NCBI GenBank assembly: GCA_009741485.1
Contig: CM019236.1
Location: forward strand, 67,097,684 to 67,161,683
DNA from: Malurus cyaneus samueli
Taxonomy: Eukaryota > Chordata > Aves > Passeriformes > Maluridae
Reading direction: 5' to 3'
DNA: 64,000 nt
Positions 38,445-50,742 of this stretch are shown piece by piece. Position numbers and translations under genes: made by a program. Below the pieces are notes generated by a model, which worked only from the letters and a program-made list of their open reading frames with translations, was not told where the DNA came from and ran no database searches. Numbering within the stretch: the first letter of the stretch is position 1; each line of letters begins with the position of its first letter.

Positions 38445-40493
38445 ATCATTATATTTGACTTCAGCTTGCCAGATGTTTACTGGGAGCACCACACAGCTGA
38501 CACGAACAAGAACAGAAGATTGCTAAAACACTTGGATGATAACTTCATGGTATGCACACTAAGTAAGCCAACAAGGAAAGATGCACTCCTCTATCTGCTT
38601 CTTGGTCACTGACAGTGTCGTGTTGTTAGTGACTGTGGACAAAATGTCCACAGCTTCCATGAGTCAATTGAGTCTAAAATCTCTGTTGGCAGGAGGAAAA
38701 AGCCAGGAAAAGCTTCGGCTCCGGACGTGAGGAGAGCAAACTTAGGACTGCTCAGGGAACTGGTGCTGTAGGGAAAATTCCATTGAAGATGCTGGGGTCC
38801 ATCAGTGCTCATCACTTTTTGAGCACCACTTCTTGAGGGAAATTCCAAAATGTCAGAAGGCAAATAGACAGAGCAGAAATCCGGCTTGCCTGAGCAGGGA
38901 TCTTCTGGTGCTAAGGTCAGAAAGGAACGCGTGTGCTCAGTAGAAGCAAAGTCAGTTGACATGGGAGTAATACTGCTGCCACTGCAGGGAGAAAATTTGT
39001 ACACTGTGGAACCAAAGCTCCACTGGGAGCTGACAAGTACTGCGGGTGACAATGATGAACGCGCAGTTAGCCCTGAACATGTGTGGGATCTCCCTCTTAG
39101 CTGGATCCCTGAAAGTTTCTAGAGCCTGATGAGGTTCCTCTGAGAATACACAGTGAGCTGGCTGATGTCATTGTGAGGCCTCACCCAATGACTTTTGAAC
39201 AGTCTTCAGAATCTGGAGAGGTCCCAGCAGACAGGAAGCTGGAGAAAGTTCTCCCAGTTTCCAACTAGGGCAAGGAGGAGGATCCCAGAAAGTACAGGCC
39301 TGTCAGTCTCACTGCAGTGCCTGGTAAAGTTACAGAGATTCTTCACAGAGGTACAGAAAAACACCTGAAAGATGACACAGTCACGAGTCACATCCAGCAG
39401 GGCTTCATGAGAGTGAAGCCCTGCTTATCAAAACTGATTTCCTTTCATGACAAAGTAATCCACCAAGTGATCAAGGGAAGCCAGTGGATGTCACCTTTCT
39501 GGATTTCAGTAAAGCTTTCAATAGTGTCTCTCATAGTATCCTCCTGAATAAAATGTCTACCACAGAGTTGGATAAACATGTCATGGTGAGCCACTTGCTG
39601 GGGACAAAAGATGACAGTGAATGGGGTGACATCAGACTGAGACCTGTCTCTAGTGGGGTTCCACAGGGCTCCATCTTTGGCCCTGTGCTCTTCCGCATCT
39701 TCATCAACACCTGGATGGTGGACTCGAAGTACATTTGCCTGTGATAATAAAGTGGGAGGAGCTATTGATTTTCCTCAAAGGCAGAAAGACCCTGCAGAGA
39801 AACCTCAGCAAATAGAGGACTGGGAAATCAGGAACTGCATTAGTTCAACAAAGAAAAATACTGGATAAGGAAACTCTGGATGTATGGTGGACTGGGGAGT
39901 GAGAGAGTGGTGAGGAGTATTGTGTGAGAAAGAACTGAGGTCCTCGGGCCAGGCGTGTCCTGAGGGACATCAGGCCCAGCATGGCCAGCTGAGAAGGAGA
40001 GGATTGTCCACTTGCTTGACCTAGGGTTGGCTCATGCTCGAGGGCCTGGGGCAGCTGTTGGGCATTGCAGTATTTAAACTGCTAGACAGTGTCCAAAGGA
40101 GAGCCATGGGGATTGGTTGAAAGCTTCTGGAGGGGAGATCCGTATGAGGGGATGGTCTGGGTCATTTTGGGTCTGTTCAGCTGGAGGAGGACTGCCGGCA
40201 GACGACCTCTTTACGTGCTGGAATTCTCGTGAGTTGGAAGAAGAGGGCAAACCTAATCTGGTCGACCAGGAGGTGTAGACGTTTTGCGTTAGAGAATTGG
40301 TGTTTATAGGAGGTGCTTTGGGCGTGGACAAGTCTCTAGGGGGAGTTTGCTCACAGCACCAGCTGAGAGTTAAAGAGAGCAAGAGTAGATATTCTCTCAG
40401 GCTGGTCGTCGACTTTGGGCTGTTGTGCAGAGCCAGGGAGCTGGTTCCATTGTCCTTTTGGGTCCCTTCATCAAGATATTCTATGATCCTGTG
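38445..40493 (+). mobile_element. CR1 LINE, 5'-truncated, dead ORF2 (copy A)
   Basis: CR1 is a non-LTR retrotransposon whose ORF2 encodes an endonuclease and a reverse transcriptase. The element starts in the endonuclease C-terminus, with FSLPDVYW matching the family's GDF-N/S-xPD motif. It continues through the linker, a GPVSL-type region (KYRPVSLTAVPGKV), the RT block LDFSKAF (from 39484) and SGVPQGS (39652-39672), and reaches a 3' end at TTCTATGATCC. The catalytic FADD box reads FACD, so the first aspartate is lost. Stops and frameshifts break the frame many times. About 200 bases of linker present in B and C are absent here at 39056. From about 40050 the C-terminal part is badly garbled compared with copy C. 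Confidence 0.93.
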
Positions 40494-41777
40494 AATTATT
40501 ATGTTGGTATTTAAAATTTTGTGGAAGTTCTCCCTATTTTTATTCTTGGGGATAATTTCATTTTCATGGATTGCCATTATATCGATGTTTTAATATGCAG
40601 GATAATAAACTGAATCTTGTATAAGGCATGCCAGTTGTACCACTACTTCACACAGCTGAAAGAACAACATAGGATCATTATTGGTAAATGTTTTAGACTT
40701 AAAAGCTAATTTATTTACTAATACAAATTTATAAAGGTGCCAAGAACTTTCAATTTTTACTCGCTTTTCCCCAATGACCATATAAAGAAGTTCAATAATT
40801 ATTAGAAATTCCATAAACTAACACAATACAAAATATAACAGGCTCATATTGTGCTCTTCTGGTACCAAGTGTGAAATTCAATATACAGATCTTAATAATT
40901 AGGGAGGAACATCATTGCAAATCTAGTTTCTTGACATCTAAATGTTCATTTACACCTGGAAAGAAGATATTATGGCACTATTAGAGTTGGATATAGGCAT
41001 ATTAACCTGCCATGTATAGCCCCTAACGGACATTTATTGTAAGGTTTTTGTTTTACTTTATTTTTTCAGCAAACTATACATTTTCTGACAGCTATTGGAT
41101 CAATTTTGTAATCTGTCAATTTCAAGTTTGTCTCAGAATTTCAGCTGTAGGGATGTCTATTTGACCCGGTCATTTTAATGTAACATTGTCAAGACTTATG
41201 TGTTTTTCTCCCTTACAGTGCTACAATATTATCTTGGTATGTACATTCTATTGTACTTAAATTTAGAACAACGCCTAGTTATTAGTTGTGAGACTACGTG
41301 TATGCGGTGTATTGTGTGGATATGTGAATAGCTGAGGTAATTGCGCTAGATGAAATTTGAAAGATATAGATATATTACAGTTTTTACATAGTGAATCTTA
41401 TGGGATGACACGTAAGATTGTAACATAAAGCAGGAAGATGTGTTTTCGATTGGCATAGCTTCCGTGCATAAATATCTGAAGAAGACGAAAACAATAGAAA
41501 ACTGCTGAATGTTCACTTTTATATATACAATAGAGATTTAAATTCTGCAACAGATGACACAATACCAAAAGATGAGTGTGATCCTCCAGATACAAATTTA
41601 TTATTTTTTACACTTGAAACACTTGTGTGTGTATCGTTGGCCTTTCATAGTGACTAGCAAGATCCGTCATAGTTCATACAGCAGTTTTTCTTATTTGAAG
41701 CATTTTTGAGGTAGGCTTAATTGGGATAGACTTCATCAGAAGTGTTGAAATTTTACATTTTGTTAAGCTGAAGTATC
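40494..41777. other. Non-genic sequence after CR1 in copy A, falling quality
   Basis: It can be followed against 47971-49134 in B and 59680-60843 in C, including CTTGTGTGTGTATCGTTGGC and GACTAGCAAGATCCGTCATA. Extra and altered bases appear increasingly toward the right. No gene seen. Confidence 0.6.
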
Positions 41778-42757
41778 ATGCTTTTTGGGGCGCCCCCCGT
41801 CCCCAAGAAAGGTCATGAATCTAGTTTTGCTGGTAGAAGTATGGATATATGTACTAAGTATTTTTTATGGTACTTCAGCTTTCTGTCTTTCGGGTTCTCT
41901 AGTGGTACCGCCTGTGATTGTCCGCCTGCCAGTCGTGTAGATAGAAGCTGTGTGTCGCTATATCACTGACTCTAGCTTTATACATCTAATTACTAAAAAC
42001 TTCAAGAGTTATACTTCGGTTACATACTATACCTCATATACTAGTAGAATGCGCGCTGGACTATCTCGCGCCGTGTTCAAGATGGCATAGCGGTCTAATT
42101 TTGTTTTGATGCGTCCTCTTCCGTCCTTTGTAGAGCTGATATTCTCGATTCTCCTTTCATTTATGGCAGAAGATCACAATAACGTGATGTTTGTCTGAAT
42201 AATGTGCCTGGTACCTGATGAGTCCCTCGCTCCGTCAGCTGCAGAAACGCTCTATTGACCTTGACTATGTGAGTAAGACCACATGGTCAATTAAAGTGGT
42301 TTCATGGTGCTCCACTCAGCGCGCCATAATGAGAAATACTCGCGGATGTGTATTTTTTCTTTCATTTAACTTGTCGTACGGAATAGATAGTTAGTGTTAG
42401 ATAGTGTACATCGAATCAATAGTAGTAAATAAAACTGTGCTATATTTAATCTTGCTGATTCACGGGTGCTTAGGGTGTAGGATATTCTTGGAGATGGAGA
42501 AACTCAAAACTGGAGACAGTAGCTGGCAGATAAAGTCTTTGCTCCTCATGCACACAGGTCTCTCCGTTCATAGACTCGCGAACTAGCATTATTGCCTTGG
42601 GCGCTCGCGGTGCTCTTGCATTTCTGTATTTCAGTTGCAGTGTGTGTGTGCTCTATAAGTGGCTTGACATAGATACTCAGGCTTCTACTCGTAGTGTGAA
42701 AATATATTCTATTCTGAATATAGAATATATATATATAATATATAATATTATTAAAAT
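41778..42757. other. Unreliable contig tail before the second gap
   Basis: It starts as a distorted version of 49135-49230 in B, sharing CTAGTTTTGC and CTTTCGGGTTCTCTAG-like words. It then loses recognisable similarity to either B or C, and CpG becomes unusually frequent. It ends in a TATATAATA run at the gap. This is best read as low-quality read sequence at a contig end. No frame here should be annotated. Confidence 0.6.
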
Positions 42758-42782
42758 NNNNNNNNNNNNNNNNNNNNNNNNN
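42758..42782. other. Assembly gap, 25 N
   Basis: Placeholder gap of exactly 25 N. Its right flank is the start of copy B, the same base at which copy C starts after the next gap. Confidence 0.99.
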
Positions 42783-42984
42783 TAAAACAATGTACACATT
42801 CAGGTAAAATGGATACTGAAATGTGATATGAGATATATAGTCACCTTAGTGGGCTTTACCTATGAAGTGTTTACTTGAATTTTTGAGAATAGAATGCTAG
42901 GATTATTCAGTCAACAGGATATCAAAGTGTTCTGCTTAGGACTTTCATTGAGTCCCCTGTTCAAGCTAGAAATGCTTGATCCTT

Positions 42985-43795
42985 TGTCCTGTTTTAAAGG
43001 TGTTGGCTAAAGAAGGACATTTCTGGAACGGAAAAGATGACCCACTCTCTCCAACTCATTATAGCTTTGAAATTACAGGGTTTTCAGGCAAAGATATGGG
43101 AAAAGAAAAAAATTCTTTACTATTTATATATGTATTACAAACAACAACAACAACAGCAGCAACAGCAGCAACAAAAAGGAAACCAATAACAGCTTTTTCC
43201 CACCTATCAAGCACTGTCCCTTTTTGATGTGGTTGCAGGGATGCTGAATGGCAACCGGCTAAGGCCGCGGCCACGTGACTCCCCATGGCTCCAGGGGACC
43301 TGATGGTGCCGTGGAAGGCCCGGTTGTGTACATCCATGGCTCCAGGGATGCTTCAATGCAAGCCCTGACCCCCCAGGGCTAATGGCTGCCCCAGAAAGAG
43401 AGAGAGAAGGTGGAGGGTAAGCAAGGGTGCCTGTTTTCCCCGTGCTCTCACCTGTCCGTGTGTACCCTGGTGATGGTAGCCCAGTGGATTCCAGTCACCC
43501 GCACCTGGGAGACAGAGCGAGAGGAGGTAGGGGCCTGGTCTTTTCCCTTGGATCACTCCGGCAGATGGTGGGGATCTCACAGGGCAGGTGTTGCAGAGCT
43601 GTCTCAGTCCACCCACAGTTCACTGTGAGCAGCAGCCTCACCAGTGGCTGTCAGGGAAATTTCACAGCAGTGCTGAACTCCTGTGCATCTCCTGTCCAAG
43701 ATGGTTAAAGACTGAAACATCCTACCTGAGAAGCTGCCAAACCACTCCGTGTGCCCCTGCTCCTTCCCAAAACCACTCAAAAGTATGCCAAAGCA
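42985..43795. mobile_element. LTR-retrotransposon-like block (copy B)
   Basis: Same content and order as 35626-36470, with many single-base losses. No open frame is conserved among the three copies, which argues against a functional coding region. Family not identified. Confidence 0.33.
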
Positions 43796-44542
43796 CTCTC
43801 TTTTAATCAGTTCCATTGCCTCTTCCATAACAATGAATGGAAGAAAATTCCTTGAGAACCTACCCCCGATACCCTTTCTTTTTGCAGCAGTAATATATAT
43901 ACAACAACCAAAAAGAAATCACAGCTTTGTTTCATTAATGCTCCTGACTGATGCAAATGAGCCATACATTTAATGTAGGAATTACAGTAGAATTATAAAG
44001 TCAGCTTTAGCCCCATGGCACATCTTACAGACATGCAGAGAAATGATGAATTCTGTACTGTGTGCAATGGTACCTAGTTGAACAAACCAGGGTGGGAATG
44101 GGCAGGATATTTGGAGATAGAAACAAACAAACAACAACAACAAATGGGTACTTTTTTGTTTTCAGTGTTGTTAGTATCCCTGCAGTCCAAGTTGCATACT
44201 ATTGAGAGCAAGCTATTGAGATTCTGTATACATTCAGGGATCTTGTTGAAATCCCTCTTGTACCTTCTTTTTTGCCAGACAGTGGAGTAGATCGATTTTC
44301 ACTTTGGGTAGAAATGGCTAACACAGCACATCTACAGCCTCTCTTACGGTGTTACCATGAGAAGAGATACCTTTTCTGAATTTTGTGTACTGTGGTGGTA
44401 AGTACATAATATTATCACAGAAGAATTTTCACTTCAAGTGTCATGCAACCAGAACTGAGTCATATGAGATACAGTATTTAAGTGTCTTTTCTAGTTTTTC
44501 CTAGAAGTTGCATCAAGAAGCCTACTATATATATACATAATA

Positions 44543-44561
44543 TATCTGTCTATCTATCATC

Positions 44562-44598
<37 letters not shown>

Positions 44599-44631
44599 CT
44601 AATCTATCTATCTATCTATCTATCTATCTAA
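44543..44631. repeat. (TCTA)n microsatellite, copy B
   Basis: Same array as in copy A, with an added CATCATC irregularity in the first run and a CTACTAATC interruption in the middle. Differences of this kind are expected from sequencing error in short tandem repeats as well as from real length variation. Confidence 0.97.
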
Positions 44632-45518
44632 CCATATGCAATCCCAGGCAAGTTTTTCCTGGAGACAAAAATTTTTTGAAAAACCAACATTTTTCTGTTA
44701 AAAGTTTTGGTTGAAAACTCTTTTAAGAAATTGGAGAATAGCCATTAAAGGAACTTTTCAAATGCTCTGTGCTATCATGGGTGAAAAAAACAAAATCTGC
44801 ATAATTTAGACTAGTATTTTCATGACTAGTACTTTATGCTTATTGTTCGCAGAAGTTTTAGTTGGTAACTGCAGTAAGCACTGATGTATGTGAGTGTGTG
44901 TGATGTACTCATATGTGCAAATTTTTTCCATTCTGGATAAATAATCAGTCTTGTGAGGTATTAAAACCTTTCTGTCATGGTTCATCATGTCTAATGAGAC
45001 AGATTGGGGCCAGACTAACAAAAAGATGTATTGTGAAACATGGTCTAAGACACTGCAAACATACAAACATTTTGAAATGCATGAAGGTTTAGCATGGAAT
45101 GCAATTCAAGTTTAATCCTAATATTTTTTAGGTTGTTAAGTACAGCAAGAGCACTGTCATTCCTGAAACAGTTATTTGTTGACTTAGTTTGTTTGTGGTG
45201 ACTTTCATATTAAACCTTGTCTCAAATGAACCCATGAAGTAAGAGGGAAAATCACTTTTCTAAATTTATTTTGTGCTCATTTTCTTGAATTTATTCTATA
45301 TCACTAAAAATCAAATGAGTGCTCATGCATTTTGAAGGAACATTAAAATATCTAAACTGATGGTTTTACACATCTTTCAGGGTGACTCACGAAGTTGAAT
45401 TAATTTGGATAACCCACAATTATTGAGAAACAAAGCATGGTATGACAAAGAGTGTTATTGAGTCACTCTGACATCTCAAACTGCGATTGCATTTATTTCT
45501 GTTGTCCCCAGCATACAA

Positions 45519-45722
45519 TGGTATATATATATATGTATATGTATATATATATACATATATATGTATATATGTATGTACGTATACAACACACACATATATA
45601 TACACACAGACATACATGTATAGAATTTATAAATACACATAAAATGTATAAATACATATAAAATGTATAAATACATATAATATATAAGATATATAAAATA
45701 TATAAAATACATAAAACAACAT
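45519..45722. repeat. TATATG/TATACA low-complexity tract, copy B
   Basis: Alternating purine-pyrimidine tract corresponding to 38214-38440. Here the first part forms a nearly perfect self-complementary run of TATATATA/TATGTATA units around 45525-45565, which could form a cruciform or hairpin. Confidence 0.9.
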
Positions 45723-45735
45723 ATGTCAAAGAAGT

Positions 45736-47970
45736 ATCATTATATTTGACTTCAGCTTGCCAGAGTTTACTGGAGCACCACACACTACACGAACAAGAAC
45801 AGAAGATTGCTAAAACACTTGGATGATAACTTCATGGTATGCACACTAAGTAAGCCAACAAGGAAAGATGCACCCTCTATCTGCTTCTTGGTCACTGACA
45901 GTGTCTGTTGTTAGTGACTGTGACAAAATGTCCACAGCTTCCATGAGTCAATTGAGTCTAAAATCTCTGTTGCAGGGAGGAAAAAGCCAGGAAAAGCTTC
46001 GGCTCCGACGTGAGAGAGCAAACTTAGGACTGCTCAGGGAACTGGTGCTGTAGGGAAATTCCATTGAAGATGCTGGGGTCCATCATGCTCATCACTTTTT
46101 GAGCACCACTTCTTGAGGGAAATTCCAAAAATGTCAGAAGGCAAATAGACAGAGCAGAAATCCGCTTGCCTGAGCAGGATCTTCTGTGGCTAAGGTCAGA
46201 AAGGAACGCGTGTGCTCAGTAGAAGCAAAGTCAGTTGACATGGAGTAATACTGCTGCCACTGCAGGGAGAAATTTGTACACTGTGGAACCAAAGCTCCAC
46301 TGGAGCTGACAAGTACTTGCGGGTGACAATAAAAAAACATTTTTTAAAATACATTAATAGCAAAAGAATGCAGAAATAACATAAAACCATTACACATGAA
46401 CATGGTCACCCAACAGAGACATGGATAAAGTATTAATGTTTAATTCTTAATGCTTTCTTACCTGCGTGTTCAGCGCAGATGCTACACCAAGGGTGTCCCA
46501 GCTCTCTGAGCTAGAGACCATGGCTGTGAGAATGATAACGCGCAGTTACCCTGAACATGTGTGGATCTCCCTCTTAGCTGGATCCCTGAAAGTTCTAGAG
46601 CCTGATGAGGCCTCTGAGAATACACAGTGAGCTGGCTGATGTCATTGTGAGGCCTCACCAATGACTTTTGAACAGTCTTCAGAATCTGGAGAGGTCCACA
46701 GACAGGAAGCTGGAGAAAGTTCTCCCAGTTCCAACTAGGCAAGGAGGAGGATCCAGAAAGTACAGGCCTGTCAGTCTCACTGCAGTTGCCTGGTAAATTA
46801 CAGAGATTCTTCACAGAGGTACAGAAAAAACACCTGAAAGATGACACAGTCACGAGTCACATCCAGCAGGGCTTCATGAGAGTGAAGCCCTGCTTATCAA
46901 AACTTATTTCCTTTCATGACAAAGTTAATCCACCAAGTGATCAAGAGGAAGCCAGGGATGTCACCTTTCTGGATTTCAGTAAAGCTTTCAATAGTGTCTC
47001 TCATAGTATCCTCCTGAATAAAATGTCTACCACAGAGTTGGATAAACATGTCATGGTGAGCCACTTGCTGGGGACAAAAGATGACAGTGAATGGGGGACA
47101 ACAGACTGAGACCTGTCTTAGTGGGGTTCCACAGGGCTCCATCTTTGGCCCTGTGCTCTTCGCATCTTCATCAACACCTGGATGGTGACTCGAAGTACAT
47201 TGCCTGTGATAATAAAGTGGGAGGAGCTATTGATTTTCCTCAAAGCAGAAAGACCCTGCAGAGAAACCTCAGCAAATAGAGACTGGAAATCAGGAACTGC
47301 ATTAGTTCAACAAAGAAAAATACGGATAAGGAAACTCTGATGTATGGTGGACTGGGGAGTGAGAGATGGTGAGGAGTATTGTGTGAAAGAACTGAGGTCC
47401 TCGGCCAGGCGTGCCTGAGGGACATCAGGCCCAGCATGGCCAGCTGAGCAAGGGAGAGGATTGTCCCCCTCTGCTCTGACCTAGGCGGCCTCAGCTCGAG
47501 GGCTGGGGGCACTTTGGGCATTGCAGTATTAACTGCTAGACAGTGTCCAAAGGAGACCATGAGGTGGTGAAAGCTCTGGAGGGAATCCGGATGAGGAGTG
47601 GCTGTCATTTGGTCTGTTCAGCCTGGAGGAGACTGAGAAGAGACTCATTACAGTCTGGAACTTCTCGTGAGGAAGAAGAGGGCAAACACTAATCCCTTTC
47701 TCCTGGTCACCAGTGACAGGACCCAGGGAATGGCCTGAAGTTGTGTCAGCACAGTTTTTTGGTTAGAGAAATGTTCTTCATCCAGGAGGTGCTTGGGCCG
47801 TGGAACAGTCTCCTCAGGGGAGTGCTCACAGCACCAGCCTGAAAGAGTAAAGAAGCAAGAGAATTCTCTCAGGCACATGGTGTGACTTTTGGGGCTGTCC
47901 TGTGCAGAGCCAGGAGCTGGATTCCATGATCCTTTTGGTCCCTTCCAATTCAAGATATTATGATCCTGTG
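45736..47970 (+). mobile_element. CR1 LINE, 5'-truncated, dead ORF2 (copy B)
   Basis: Same insertion as 38445-40493 but with the linker region intact at 46331-46533, where a FSADATPRVSQLSELE frame continues the CR1 coding sequence. The LDFSKAFNSVSHS block (near 46970) and the ACDNKVGGAIDF box (near 47205) are recognisable; the FADD aspartate is again replaced by cysteine. The C-terminal part is preserved better than in A: GLFSLEE-like and VTSDRTQGNGLKL-like segments can be followed in shifting frames. Many one-base deletions relative to A and C break the frame. The 3' end reads TTATGATCCTGTG. Confidence 0.92.
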
Positions 47971-50742
47971 AATTATTATGTTGGTATTTAAAATTTTGTG
48001 GAAGTTCTCCTATTTTTATTCTTGGGGATAATTTCATTTCATGGATTGCCATTATATCGATTTTAATATGCAGGATAATAAACTGAATCTTGTATAAGGC
48101 ATGCCAGTTGTACCACTACTTCACACAGCTGAAAGAACAACATAGGATCATTATTGGTAAATGTTTTAGACTTAAAAGCTAATATTTACTAGATACTTTA
48201 ATAGCTGCCAAGACTTTCAATTTTTACTGCTTTTCCCCAAGCCTATAAAAGTTCCATTTATTTGAAATTCCATCCTACAACAAAATACAAGGCTCATATA
48301 TGTGCTCTTCTGTCCAAGTGTGAAATCAATATACAGTCTTAAATAAGGAGAGACATCATTGCCAAACTAGTTCTTGACATACTAAATTCATTTACACCTG
48401 ACACAGAAGATAATTATGGCACTATTAGACAGATATAGGCATATAACCTGCCATGTAAGCCCACGGACATATCTGTAAAGTTTTGATTCTTATTTTCCAG
48501 CAAACTATACAATTCTGACAGCTAAGAATCTTTTAATCTGTCAATTTCAAAGATTTCATCAGAAATTTCAGCTGAAGGAGAAGTCTATTTGACTCATCTT
48601 AAATTAACATGATTATTGTTTGTCACATTTACAAATTATCCTATTCTTAAAAAAACCCCTAAGTGTTTGACATGGTTATTGTGTAATTTGAAAGGCAGGA
48701 AGCAGTAATACATCTAAAATAGATATATACAGTTATACAGTGAAATTTTCTTAATGGATGACACGTAGCTGTAACAATAAAAGCAAAGATGGTTTTCATT
48801 GCAATAGCTTCACGTGCATAAAAATATGGAAAGAGAGAAAAAATAGAAAAACTGCTGAATGTTCACTTTTATATATACAATAGAGATTTAAATTCTGCAA
48901 ACAGATACACAATACCAAAAGATGAGTGTGATCCTCCAGATACAAAATTTATTATTTTTTACACTTGAAAACACTTGTGTGTGTATCGTTGGCCTTTCAT
49001 AGTGACTAGCAAGATCCGTCATAGTCATACAGCAGTTTTTTCTATTGAAGCATTTTTGAGGTAGCTTATTGGATTAGACTTCATCAGAAGTGTTGAAATT
49101 TAACATTTGTTAAGCGAAGTATCATGCTTTTTGGGGGTACCATGATCTAGTTTTGCCTGGTAAGTTGTTTGTACTAAAGTAGCTTTTGGTACTTTCAGCC
49201 TGTCCTTCGGTTCAGGCCTGTGCCTTTCGTGTTTTCTCATTCTCTAGTTTTGTCCAGGGACAGCATGCAGTGCTTTGCACTCCCTCCCTGGGACACTATG
49301 CTCTTACAAACTGCTTAAAAATTTTGGAAAAAAATACAAAAATTCATTTCTTCTACTAATTAACCTCACACCTCCCATGAATGTGGACCATGCCATTGTC
49401 AGTGCTTAAGACGGGCAATTACTTGGTTTCTGTGAGACAATTCCTCTCCATTTCTTTATTTAATTAGAGAAATCACAACTGACTGTGTTCTAGAGAAAGT
49501 GCTGATAGCATAGGCACAGGTCACGAGAGAAGAAGGAAAGAGAAGGAAAAAGACAAATTTTAAATTGGAATGACTATGTGAGAGTTAACCACTGGTGTTT
49601 CATTAAAAGTTTCAATTTAATTCTACAGGGCCTTGAAAATACCAGTGTGTATTATTCTTCTTCATTTACCTCTGTACCTGTAGAGTGACAACATACAAAG
49701 TAGTAAATAAAAATGCTAATACAATACGGTCATTAAGGAGAAAAGTAACTCAAACAGCTAAATAAAAAGTCTTTGCTTCTAGATATAAAAAGAATTTTGT
49801 CGAATCAACAGTGAATTTCGCCATTGTTTACGTGCTGAACAAATAGTTTCTCACTATGTTATGTTCTGCCAAATTCCTATAATCTTCATTCGAAAAGATT
49901 CCCTTTGTTCTTGGAGAGAAATTTTTCCGGAGGCTGCGAGGTGAAAGTGAAGTTAGGGTCAGAACCTGGTTGTTTCCAAAATTCTTAAGCAAAATCTTCT
50001 TTAATATAAACAATAATTAAATTATAATTATTAAAATAATCAAACTATTTAATAATTAATTGTTATAAGCTAATTTTAAAACTAAACTATGGCCCTTGTA
50101 CACATATAGAAGTAAACAAAAAATGAATAATGTCTTGCAATATGAATGGAAGATAAAGTTTCCTTTTTCAAATGAATAGACAGGTTTACATTGCTTTCTT
50201 ATGGTCTCTGTTGGTCACTGAAACACCAGTAAAGTCCATTGCCTGTGGCTTCTTCTCAGCAGTTCCCTACAAGTTCCTCTTACACTGAGAATAGCAGTGA
50301 GCAGCAAAAACTGAGAGAACTGTCCACATGCACCTCAGGTACCCAATTTTTACCCGTTCCCATGCTTGGAACAACTTCAAGCAGGATACAGGGATGTGGA
50401 TTGCTTTGAGTACTGAACAGGCTATATGATTCAATTTACCATATCAAAGCATTTCTTATGAGGCTTAAGCAGGCCAGCAAGCATAAATGTAAGTTGAAAT
50501 GTGTAAACATTTATCTTGCGTGTGGGAACTATATTATCATTTTTCTTTTCTCTAAGCTGCAACAGTAACTCATCATTCCTTTGTTGGGGCAAACCTATGA
50601 TTCTAGGCATTGGCTAGGTCCCTCTTCCTTGTAAGAAACTAAAAGCTTTTGAGTCACTTTAGTGATAAATGAACATGTTTGCCTTGTAAAAGACAGGATG
50701 ACATTTGGTCTCCTTTTGAAAATGTACTTTGAAAATGTTTGA
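47971..50742. other. Non-genic sequence between CR1 and ERVL-type LTR (copy B)
   Basis: AT-rich spacer shared with C (59680-62267), and with A up to about 49230. Includes an AATTATTAAATAATT-type AT stretch near 50010-50060. The region 49200-49600 differs most between B and C and may mark where reliable contig sequence begins in B. No gene, RNA or named repeat seen. Confidence 0.6.

Larger units (their letters stand above)
35405..42757 (+). repeat. Repeated block, copy A (best-quality first half)
   Basis: Copy A starts at AAAACAATGTACACATTCAGG. The same words begin copies B and C directly after their N gaps. It holds, in order, an LTR-like block, a (TCTA)n microsatellite, a TATATG tract and a CR1 element. 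Up to about 40000 it has extra bases relative to B and C in homopolymers and reads more cleanly. After that it becomes progressively noisier and ends at the 42758 gap. It is the only copy attached to further left flank (31614-35404). Confidence 0.9.
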
